From Methylocapsa acidiphila B2 (GTDB lineage: Bacteria; Pseudomonadota; Alphaproteobacteria; Rhizobiales; Beijerinckiaceae): a DNA stretch of 64,000 nucleotides. Position numbers and translations under genes: made by a program. Where the stretch lies: positions 868,001 to 932,000 of the forward strand of contig NZ_KE386496.1 of NCBI RefSeq assembly GCF_000427445.1, in the 5' to 3' direction. Positions 57,469-64,000 of the stretch are shown in pieces; positions within the stretch are counted from its first letter, which is position 1; each line of letters begins with the position of its first letter. The notes under the pieces were generated by a model. That model saw only the letters and a program-made list of their open reading frames with translations. It had not been told where the DNA came from and ran no database searches.

Positions 57469-59724
57469 ATGGCGCCAAGTCCTTCGTCGGCCGGAACCAG
57501 CACCAAGGCGCGGTTCACCATCCGCTTCGGACCTGCGGCCGTGGTCATGGCCTTGGTCGTCGCCTTGGTCAGCTTTCTTATTTTCGCTGGCTTCACACCG
57601 ATCGCCCCGCGTCCCGGCGTCCTTTTCGGGCTGTTTCTGGCGAATATCCTTTGCATTCTGCTCGTTGTGTCCTTCGTGGCGGCCGAAGCCTATGCGCTCT
57701 TCAAAGCGCGCCGAGCCGGCGTGGCGGCGGCGCAGCTTCACATACGGATTGTCGGGCTATTTTCGATCATCGCCGCAGCGCCTGCGCTTCTCATGGCCGG
57801 GGTCGGATCAGTCACGCTCGACCGCAGTCTGAACCCATCCTTCATGGCGGACGGACGCGGCTTCGTCGCCAACACGATCGACGCCGCGCGGCTGTTTCGC
57901 GAAGCGCAATGCACCTCATTGTTTCAAGAAGCGAATCTCACGGCGGGAGATCTTGACCGAGCCAAACTCATGTTCGAGGTCGACCGGCCGACCTTTCGCG
58001 AATTTTTTCGCTCGCGGGCGCGCTTTCTCGGCTTCAGCGCCGCGGCCCTTTTGAAATCGAGCGGCGAGACCATCGAGAAAGTCGACACTGGGGCTTTGTT
58101 CGGCAACGCCGTCGTGCGGCCTGACGCAAGCGATTTCGCCTATGCTCAGAAAACCAAGGACCCATCCTGCTTGATCCTCGACGAGGGGCGAACCTTCGTC
58201 GCGCTGATCGCATTAGGCTCGTTCCAGGACACGTTTCTTTATGTCGCGAGGCCAGTCGATCCGTTCACGATTCAATTTGCGCGCTCCGCGGCCAAGCTTG
58301 TTTCCCTCTACGACGGTTTCGACAGCCATAGACGCAGCATTCAGATCGCCTTTGCGACGGTCTTCGTCCTGATCGCCTTGATCATGATTCTCTCGGCGAC
58401 GTGGCTCGGGCTCTCCTTCGCGAATCGCCTCGTCGCGCCGATCAGGCGCCTCATTGCGGCGGCGGACCAAATCTCGTCGGGCAATCTCGGCGTGAAGGTG
58501 CAGGTCCGCAAGTCCGAGGGAGATCTCGCCCATCTCGGCGAGACATTCAATAAAATGACCTCCGAGTTGAGGCTACAGCAGAACCGCCTCATCGCGGCGA
58601 GCAATCTCATCGATGAAAGGCGGCGCTTCACCGAAGCCGTGCTCTCCGGCGTTCCGGTCGCCGTCATCGGCGTCGGCCCCAAAGGCGAGATCACCGTGCT
58701 CAATCCTTCGGCCGAGCGCTTGATCCCGCAGGCGGGCGAGGGAGCCTCCGGCGCAGTCGGCCAGCCCCTCGAGGCGGTGCTGCCGGAAGTCAAGGAGGCG
58801 TTCGACGAAGCGCACTTCAGCCACGGACGCATAGCGCAAGGCCAAGTCTCACTTGATCGCGATGGCCTGGAACGGCTTTTCAACGTGACGGTGACCAGCG
58901 AGCCTACCGAGCGCGCTGATAAGAGCTATATCGTCACGCTCGACGACATCACGGACTTGGTGACGGCGCAAAGGACGGCGGCCTGGGCCGACGTCGCACG
59001 CCGCATCGCCCATGAGATCAGAAATCCATTGACCCCCATTCAGCTTTCGGCTGAGCGGTTGAAGCGTAAATATGGACGCCTGATCGTCCAGGATCGCGAC
59101 GTCTTCGACCAGTGCACCGACACGATCGTGCGGCAGGTCGACGACATCAAACGGATGGTCGACGAATTTTCCGCCTTCGCGCGCATGCCGAGGGCGAAAG
59201 TTGAGCATGACGACCTCGGCGAATGCGTCCGACGCGTCCTTTTTCTGATGCGGGTCGCGCATCCAGACATTGTTTTCGATGAGCATTTGCCCGAGGCTCC
59301 CCTTCTTGGACAATTCGATCGGCGCCTTTTGTCCCAGGCCCTGACCAATATCGTGAAGAACGCCTGCGAGGGGATTGCGGCCCTCGCCGAGCAAGGAAGC
59401 ATCGACGGACGCATCTCGGTGACGTTGTCCATGGTTGAAGGAAGCGTCGCCATCGACGTGATCGACAATGGCAAGGGTTTCCCGCGCGAGAACCGTCAAA
59501 GACTCCTTGAGCCCTACATGACGACAAGGGCCGAAGGCACCGGGCTCGGGCTTCCAATCGTCGCCAAGATCCTCGCCGATCACGGCGGCGGGCTCGAATT
59601 GCGCGACGCGCCTGAGGGCCGCGGGGCCTGGGTCAGGTTGTATTTCCCCTGGAACGACGAGACGCAGTATTTTACCGAGGCGTCGGATCAAGCCGCGGCG
59701 GTCGCGGCGCACCGAGGTTCGTGA
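57469..59724 (+). CDS. ntrY: Membrane-bound nitrogen sensor kinase NtrY
   Basis: A 751-residue sensor kinase. Two N-terminal membrane helices (about 23-45 and 52-72) and a third near 93-110 precede a periplasmic domain, then a further helix (about 288-315, FATVFVLIALIMILSATWLG), HAMP (RLVAPIRRLIAAADQIS), PAS and the kinase core. The phosphoacceptor His515 is in RIAHEIRNPLTPIQLSAERL; NIVKNACEG, DNGKGF and GTGLGLPIV are the ATP boxes. It phosphorylates NtrX and cross-talks with NtrC. ntrX starts 7 bases after its stop. Confidence 0.95.
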   Translation: MAPSPSSAGTSTKARFTIRFGPAAVVMALVVALVSFLIFAGFTPIAPRPGVLFGLFLANILCILLVVSFVAAEAYALFKARRAGVAAAQLHIRIVGLFSIIAAAPALLMAGVGSVTLDRSLNPSFMADGRGFVANTIDAARLFREAQCTSLFQEANLTAGDLDRAKLMFEVDRPTFREFFRSRARFLGFSAAALLKSSGETIEKVDTGALFGNAVVRPDASDFAYAQKTKDPSCLILDEGRTFVALIALGSFQDTFLYVARPVDPFTIQFARSAAKLVSLYDGFDSHRRSIQIAFATVFVLIALIMILSATWLGLSFANRLVAPIRRLIAAADQISSGNLGVKVQVRKSEGDLAHLGETFNKMTSELRLQQNRLIAASNLIDERRRFTEAVLSGVPVAVIGVGPKGEITVLNPSAERLIPQAGEGASGAVGQPLEAVLPEVKEAFDEAHFSHGRIAQGQVSLDRDGLERLFNVTVTSEPTERADKSYIVTLDDITDLVTAQRTAAWADVARRIAHEIRNPLTPIQLSAERLKRKYGRLIVQDRDVFDQCTDTIVRQVDDIKRMVDEFSAFARMPRAKVEHDDLGECVRRVLFLMRVAHPDIVFDEHLPEAPLLGQFDRRLLSQALTNIVKNACEGIAALAEQGSIDGRISVTLSMVEGSVAIDVIDNGKGFPRENRQRLLEPYMTTRAEGTGLGLPIVAKILADHGGGLELRDAPEGRGAWVRLYFPWNDETQYFTEASDQAAAVAAHRGS

Positions 59725-59731
59725 GGACTCT

Positions 59732-61099
59732 ATGGCGAGCGACATCTTGATCGTAGACGACGAGGCCGACATCCGCGACATCGTGTCTGGAATTTTGTCG
59801 GACGAAGGCCATGGCGCGCGGACCGCGAAAAATTCAGACGAGGCGCTGGCCGCCGTCGAGGCCAGACGGCCGAGCCTCGTCTTCCTAGACATTTGGCTGC
59901 AGGGCTCGCGTCTCGACGGCCTGCAACTGCTGAAGATCATCAAGGAGCAGAATCCGATGTTGCCGGTGGTCATGATTTCCGGCCATGGCAATATCGAAAC
60001 GGCGGTCTCGGCGATCAAGCTCGGCGCCTATGACTTCATCGAGAAGCCCTTCAAGGCGGATCGCCTTGTTCTCGTCGCCGAGCGCGCGCTCGAAGCCTCG
60101 CGCCTCAAGCGCGAGGTCATTGATCTTCGGGCTCGAACCGGGGCGGCCAACCGCATTATCGGACGTTCGACCGCGATCAACCAGCTAAGGCAGGTCATCG
60201 ACCGCGTCGGACCGGCAAATTCGCGGGTTCTCATCACCGGCGGGCCAGGGTCGGGCAAGGAGCTCGTGGCGAGAACCATCCACGAGGCGTCGGCGCGCGC
60301 CAGCGGTCCGTTCATCGTCATCAATTCCGCGACGATCGCGCCCGACACCATGGAGTTCGAGCTTTTCGGAGTCGAGAGCAAGGACGGCCGCAGCCGCAAG
60401 GTCGGCGCGCTGGAGGAGGCCCATGGCGGCACTCTTTACCTCGACGAGATCGCGGACATGCCGAAGGAAACGCAAGGTAAAATCCTCCGCGTTCTCGTCG
60501 AGCAGAATTTTCAGCGCGTCGGCGGAACGACCCGCGTCCATGTCGACGTCCGCATCCTGTCGTCAAGCTCGCGCGACCTGACGGCGCTCATCGCCGACGG
60601 ATCCCTTCGCGAGGACCTGTTCCATCGATTATCCGTCGTGCCGGTCCGGGTGCCTTCGCTCTCCGAGCGACGCGAGGACATCTCGGAACTGATCGCCTTC
60701 TTCATGGATCAGGTTTCGGCGACGACGGGAATGCCGCGCCGCGCCATCGCCGACGACGCCATGGCCGTTCTGCAATCGCATGACTGGCCTGGCAATATCC
60801 GACAGCTCCGCAACAATGTCGAACGCCTGATGATTCTCACCGCTGGCGACCCTGAGGCCGAGATCACCGCGGACATGCTGCCGGCAGAGATCGGCGCGCT
60901 TGTGCCTTCGACTCCGAATGGCGCTGGAGGAGAAAAGCTGATGAGACTGCCCATGCGCGAGGCCCGCGAGGTCTTCGAGCGGGAATATTTGGTCGCCCAA
61001 ATCAATCGCTTCGGCGGAAATATTTCGCGCACCGCTGAATTCATCGGCATGGAGCGCTCGGCCCTACATCGCAAGTTAAAGTCGCTGAGAGTCGATTGA
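59732..61099 (+). CDS. ntrX: Response regulator NtrX
   Basis: A 455-residue NtrC-family regulator. The receiver domain carries Asp53 in LVFLDIWLQGSRLDG. The AAA+ domain has the Walker A GGPGSGKE (a Gly-Gly-Pro variant), but the sigma-54 contact motif GAFTGA is missing and replaced by FGVESKDGRSRKVGALEEAH, as in other alphaproteobacterial NtrX proteins that do not activate sigma-54. The Fis-type HTH is at the end (ISRTAEFIGMERSALHRKLK). It works with NtrY, linked to nitrogen, redox and cell-envelope control. Confidence 0.95.
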   Translation: MASDILIVDDEADIRDIVSGILSDEGHGARTAKNSDEALAAVEARRPSLVFLDIWLQGSRLDGLQLLKIIKEQNPMLPVVMISGHGNIETAVSAIKLGAYDFIEKPFKADRLVLVAERALEASRLKREVIDLRARTGAANRIIGRSTAINQLRQVIDRVGPANSRVLITGGPGSGKELVARTIHEASARASGPFIVINSATIAPDTMEFELFGVESKDGRSRKVGALEEAHGGTLYLDEIADMPKETQGKILRVLVEQNFQRVGGTTRVHVDVRILSSSSRDLTALIADGSLREDLFHRLSVVPVRVPSLSERREDISELIAFFMDQVSATTGMPRRAIADDAMAVLQSHDWPGNIRQLRNNVERLMILTAGDPEAEITADMLPAEIGALVPSTPNGAGGEKLMRLPMREAREVFEREYLVAQINRFGGNISRTAEFIGMERSALHRKLKSLRVD

Positions 61100-61576
61100 T
61101 CGCCTCCAACGTTTTCACTGCGATCGAGTGAGATCAAAAAGTCTGCGCGGCGTCTTGCTTGTCAGGGTGAGCGGCGGGCATCGGCTGCAATCAAGCGGCG
61201 AGGATGCTTCAAAAGCCAACGGCGCAAGGCGCGCCGGACAGCCTAGAGAACCGCATGGGCGTCAGCTTCTGCGCCACCTTCGTGCTCGGAGATTCTGCTC
61301 GAACAAAAGGTGTTCTCAAAATAAAGTGAACAGAATTTCAACTCTCTCTTTCAGAAATGCCGCCAGTGAGAAACACGCTTCAGCTGCATTATTATTCATT
61401 GGAGTTTCATCGCTCGATCCAAGTTGCACGTAGAGATTGTCCGGAAAATCTCATTGAATTGATATATTTTTTAGACCATACGATGCTTGAATCGTATAGC
61501 GTTCCTCACTATAGCAGCAACTGTTGTTGCACCTGACTGAAGCAGCCCTGTAACGTTATGCTCGAAGGGTGGTTAG
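61100..61576. other. Intergenic region ntrX - GT-D-like gene
   Basis: This 477-base stretch holds no supported gene; an open frame at 61128-61433 is Arg/Ser-rich without motifs. The second half (61310-61560) is clearly A/T-rich relative to the window, as is the beginning of the next gene, and contains the inverted repeat at 61478-61497. In relatives this site leads on towards trkA, the D-amino-acid aminotransferase and hfq. Confidence 0.45.
61478..61497. repeat. Perfect inverted repeat upstream of the GT-D-like gene
   Basis: ATACGAT (61478-61484) and ATCGTAT (61491-61497) are perfect arms around GCTTGA. With 80 bases to the next start codon it could be an operator or a leader hairpin; there is no T-run to make it a terminator. 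Confidence 0.45.
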
Positions 61577-62542
61577 ATGTTTTATAGGCTGTATATTTTC
61601 GTTAGGGATACAATAAGGAAGTTCCCTTTTTTACATTTTTATGTATGGAGGTTGCGCAAAGCAATTTGGCGGCTGCAGGCCATTGCCGAGCCCAAACGGC
61701 CTCTTGTTCCGGGCGGCCCTCTTCTGGCGGAGGCCATCCGCTGCGCGCGGCCGCTGGCGGCGGGCAAAATCGGATTCACCGAATTATTGGCGCTCAATCA
61801 CTTTCTAAAGCGGGATGCGGCGCTGACGAAAAATAGGAAGCCGGAGCCTTATCCGCGCTACGCCTTCGAAACGCTTTATATAAATTCCGGCGTTTTCCCC
61901 CAGCAAGACGAGTTTTACGACAAATTCGGCGCGATCTATCGCAACGCCGTCTCTGACATGGACATATTGGTTTCGTGGGAGCTCCAAGGAGAATATAAAA
62001 TCTTCAACAGTTTGGGGCGGCGCGCGACGCTGGTGCCATGGGGCGCCGTAGACCCTTTTCTCTCGGACAAGCCTTGGAGCGAGGCGCTGCAGGGCAAGCG
62101 CGTTCTCGTCGTTTCTCCCTTCGCCGCGAGCATCCAAAAGCAATATGCTCGCCGGACGTCGATCTGGCAGGATCCGCGCGTGCTGCCCGAATTCACGCTC
62201 CTGACAATCCTTCCGCCCTTCAGCGCCGGCCTCGTGCCGCCCAAGCATCCTGATTGGATCGCGGCGCTGAACGATCTGAAAGCGCAGATGGATGCTCAGA
62301 ACTATGACGTCGCTTTGATCGGCGCCGGGGCTTTTTCACTTCCTTTGGCGACCCACGCCAAGCAACACGGCAAGGTCGGAATTCATATGGGGGGCACGCT
62401 TCAGGTCTTGTTCGGCGTCTACGGCAACCGCTGGAAAGATAATAAGGCCTTTCACCAATATATTAACGAGAACTGGGTGAGGCCGAGCCCGAGCGAGACG
62501 CCGGATACGGTCCAGAAGAACGAAAACGCCTGCTATTGGTGA
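61577..62542 (+). CDS. GT-D-like glycosyltransferase-fold protein, unknown role
   Basis: A 321-residue protein. The first 35 residues are basic and aromatic (MFYRLYIFVRDTIRKFPFLH), perhaps membrane-associated. Residues 243-286 hold the block NYDVALIGAGAFSLPLATHA and VGIHMGGTLQVLFGVYGNRW, and the C-terminus reads ENWVRPSPSETPDTVQKNEN followed by ACYW. These are typical of an uncharacterised GT-D-fold-like family found near polysaccharide clusters; the assignment is by memory of pattern. Codon use of the first 20 codons is A/T-rich. No neighbouring sugar gene is present. It was probably inserted between ntrX and the aminotransferase. Confidence 0.6.
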   Translation: MFYRLYIFVRDTIRKFPFLHFYVWRLRKAIWRLQAIAEPKRPLVPGGPLLAEAIRCARPLAAGKIGFTELLALNHFLKRDAALTKNRKPEPYPRYAFETLYINSGVFPQQDEFYDKFGAIYRNAVSDMDILVSWELQGEYKIFNSLGRRATLVPWGAVDPFLSDKPWSEALQGKRVLVVSPFAASIQKQYARRTSIWQDPRVLPEFTLLTILPPFSAGLVPPKHPDWIAALNDLKAQMDAQNYDVALIGAGAFSLPLATHAKQHGKVGIHMGGTLQVLFGVYGNRWKDNKAFHQYINENWVRPSPSETPDTVQKNENACYW

Positions 62543-62650
62543 TCGTCTCGGCCGACGAGCGATCCGCGTCGCGGCTGCGGAACGGACATTGGTTCGGCGC
62601 GCCCGATTCGCGAAAATTACGCGAGCCTCGCCGTAGCGCGCGGCGGAAAA

Positions 62651-62668
62651 GGGCGCCATAAGGCGCCC
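62651..62668. terminator. Hairpin after the GT-D-like gene
   Basis: GGGCGCC (62651-62657) and GGCGCCC (62662-62668) pair perfectly around ATAA. On the minus strand it is followed by TTTT; on the plus strand it is followed by TCATTC, so for the preceding plus-strand gene it would be a weak terminator. It lies just upstream of the chromate-transporter gene. Confidence 0.5.
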
Positions 62669-62688
62669 TCATTCACAATTCAGCGCGA

Positions 62689-63231
62689 TTGTTCATATTG
62701 GTTTCGCATCGCGATCTCTTTTCCGCTTTCTTCAAGCTCGGCCTTCTCGGCTTCGGCGGAGTCGCCGGCTGGGTCAGGCAAATCGTCGTCGAGGAGCGGG
62801 GCTTTCTCGATGAACGCGAATTCGCCGAATGGCTCGGCGTCGCGAGCATCTTGCCGGGAGCCAACACCGTCAATCTGGCTGTCATGCTCGGCGATTTTTA
62901 TAAGGGCCCGTCTGGCGTCCTCGCCGCGCTCCTCGGGCTTCTTCTGGCGCCGATCCTTATCCTGATCACGATCGTTTCGCTCTTCGATCAGTTTGCGTCT
63001 CAGCCGGACGTCAGCCGCGCGCTGGGCGGCGCCGCAGCGGCGACCGCCGGACTCGTGATCGGCAACGCCTATAAAATCATGCGCGCCATTCGCGGGGATT
63101 TCCGGGCGATGATCGTGGCCGGATCGACGTTCGCGGCCGTCGCCATCTGGCAATTCCCCCTCGCGGCGAGCCTGGCTGTTCTCGTCCCCTTGAGCATTCT
63201 CGGCTTCGCCGCATTCGGGCGGCGGTCTTGA
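62689..63231 (+). CDS. chrA: Chromate transporter family protein, N-terminal half (short-chain CHR)
   Basis: A 180-residue hydrophobic protein equal to one half of a ChrA (CHR family) transporter. The conserved start RDLFSAFFKLGLLGFGGVAG, then EFAEWLGVASILPGANTVNL, is the CHR signature with the GFGG and PG elements. About five membrane segments follow. The start can only be TTG (62689 or 62698), because a stop at 62659 lies upstream and no ATG is in reach. It overlaps the second half-gene by four bases (TTGA), so the two are a bicistronic split ChrA. Substrate may be chromate or another oxyanion. Confidence 0.82.
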   Translation: MFILVSHRDLFSAFFKLGLLGFGGVAGWVRQIVVEERGFLDEREFAEWLGVASILPGANTVNLAVMLGDFYKGPSGVLAALLGLLLAPILILITIVSLFDQFASQPDVSRALGGAAAATAGLVIGNAYKIMRAIRGDFRAMIVAGSTFAAVAIWQFPLAASLAVLVPLSILGFAAFGRRS

Positions 63232-63785
63232 CGCCGTCCAACTCCATGTGGGGTTTACTAGTCCAACTAGCTGCAACCTTTGCGCTCTTGTCGCTCACGG
63301 CGGTAGGCGGGGCCAATGCGACGCTCCCGGAAATTCATCGGCAGATCGTCGAACTCGCGCATTTCATGGATGACGCGACTTTCGCCAAATTGGTGGCCGT
63401 CGCGCAGACGGCCCCCGGCCCGAATGTCATCGTCATCAGCGCGATCGGCTGGCATATCGCGGGCCTCCTCGGGTTGGGAGTCGCTACGGCGGCGATGATT
63501 TTGCCATCGTCCCTCGTCGCCATAGGCGCGCGCCGAACAATGCAACATTTCTCCGCTAGCGCGCCTCTTTCGACAGTCAAGAAAGCCCTGGCGCCGATCG
63601 CGGTCGGACTCATGTTCGCAAGCGGCTATGTCATGGCTCGCGCGGCGGACCACGGCGGCTTGACGATCGCTGTGACAGCCGGCATGACCCTGATTGTCGC
63701 CCGAACTCGACTGAACCCGCTTTGGGGAATCGCGGCGGGCGCCGTCATAGGCTTGGCGTCCCACCCACTGGGCTTCGCCTTCTGA
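63228..63785 (+). CDS. chrA: Chromate transporter family protein, second half (short-chain CHR)
   Basis: A 185-residue partner of the preceding protein. It repeats the CHR pattern: LAATFALLSLTAVGGANATL in place of GFGG, and KLVAVAQTAPGPNVIVISAI with the conserved AQxxPGPN box, then about five membrane helices. The two halves would have antiparallel topology as in short-chain CHR pairs. The TTG at 63228 overlaps the previous stop; ATG 63246 is an alternative start. Both starts are weak, suggesting coupled low expression. Confidence 0.82.
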   Translation: MTPSNSMWGLLVQLAATFALLSLTAVGGANATLPEIHRQIVELAHFMDDATFAKLVAVAQTAPGPNVIVISAIGWHIAGLLGLGVATAAMILPSSLVAIGARRTMQHFSASAPLSTVKKALAPIAVGLMFASGYVMARAADHGGLTIAVTAGMTLIVARTRLNPLWGIAAGAVIGLASHPLGFAF

Positions 63786-63802
63786 TTGCCTGGAGCGCAC
63801 GG

Positions 63803-64000
63803 ATGAGCAGGATCGCCTATGTCAATGGTCAATATGTCATCCAACGCGACGCCAATGTCTCAATTCAGGATCGCGGCTATCAGTTCGGCGACGGCGTTTA
63901 CGAAGTCTGCGAAATCTTTCGAGGGGCGCTGATCGACGAGGCCCGCCATCTCGATCGGCTCGCGCGATCGCTCGAGGAACTGCGCATCGGCGCGCCCTTG
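63803..64000 (+). CDS. dat: D-amino-acid aminotransferase, N-terminal part (cut by window edge)
   Basis: The first 66 residues of a fold-type IV PLP aminotransferase: MSRIAYVNGQYVIQRDANVS, then IQDRGYQFGDGVYEV and the RxHLDRLxxSL block. The frame stays open at the right edge. The catalytic Lys is outside the window, so branched-chain and D-amino-acid types are separated only by context: in this order a D-amino-acid aminotransferase lies between the ntr genes and hfq. GGAGCGCACGG precedes the ATG at 63803. Confidence 0.88.
   Translation, partial: MSRIAYVNGQYVIQRDANVSIQDRGYQFGDGVYEVCEIFRGALIDEARHLDRLARSLEELRIGAPL

Noticed and set aside
59732-61099. Missing GAFTGA motif in NtrX as a possible defect
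   Set aside because: Alphaproteobacterial NtrX proteins commonly lack GAFTGA and do not depend on sigma-54, so this is normal.
61128-61433. A 101-codon frame between ntrX and the GT-D-like gene
   Set aside because: No ribosome binding site, Arg/Ser-rich random composition and no recognisable domain.

Overview
The window is 64 kb of a GC-rich alphaproteobacterial chromosome. Gene content and order point to Hyphomicrobiales (Rhizobiales), most likely the Beijerinckiaceae/Methylocystaceae side; this is inferred from synteny and protein style, since no rRNA or taxon-specific marker is in view. Several blocks known from this order appear in sequence: hppA | bamE / CBP3-type chaperone - yceD - plsX - fabH - ihfA - merR - tRNA-Pro; erpA / dgt - argS - SPOR - scpA - scpB; ppiD - trpE ... 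trpG - trpD - trpC - moaC - moeA; tpiA - secG - pyrG; eno - ftsB - pdhA - pdhB - pdhC - lpd - lipA - ratA; cinA - ispDF / dusB - ntrB - ntrC - ntrY - ntrX; and a D-amino-acid aminotransferase entering at the right edge.

Layout. 1-6.8 kb: membrane pyrophosphatase tail, outer-membrane assembly lipoprotein, phospholipid and fatty-acid initiation enzymes, IHF-alpha and a MerR regulator, closed by tRNA-Pro(GGG) with a clear promoter. 6.8-10.7 kb: four genes of unknown function, including a 649-residue exported protein. 10.7-17.8 kb: Fe-S carrier, dNTPase, arginyl-tRNA synthetase, SPOR protein and condensin partners ScpA/ScpB. 17.8-29.8 kb (mostly minus strand): cysteine synthase, aquaporin, molybdopterin genes, tryptophan genes (broken by two unfamiliar genes) and the periplasmic folding factor PpiD. 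29.8-35.2 kb: tpiA, a three-gene insertion, then secG and pyrG. 35.2-43 kb: ferritin-like YciF, aldo/keto reductase, queF, a lytic transglycosylase, enolase and two transporters. 43-51.4 kb: the complete pyruvate dehydrogenase complex and lipoyl synthase. 51.4-61.1 kb: MEP-pathway IspDF, DusB and both nitrogen two-component systems. 61.1-64 kb: a GT-D-like protein, a split chromate-type transporter and the start of a D-amino-acid aminotransferase.

Most of the window is core metabolism: triose phosphate to phosphoenolpyruvate (tpiA, eno), pyruvate to acetyl-CoA (pdhABC, lpd, with lipA making the cofactor), acetyl-CoA to fatty acid and phospholipid (fabH, plsX), and nitrogen sensing (ntrBC, ntrYX).

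The best candidate for something new is the three-gene minus-strand cassette at 30716-32860, placed between tpiA and secG. It encodes a winged-helix plus PD-(D/E)XK nuclease-like protein, a classical ParA-type ATPase and a small protein with a histone-H1-like Lys/Ala/Pro tail, all with overlapping reading frames. No transposase, integrase, CRISPR array or rRNA was seen.
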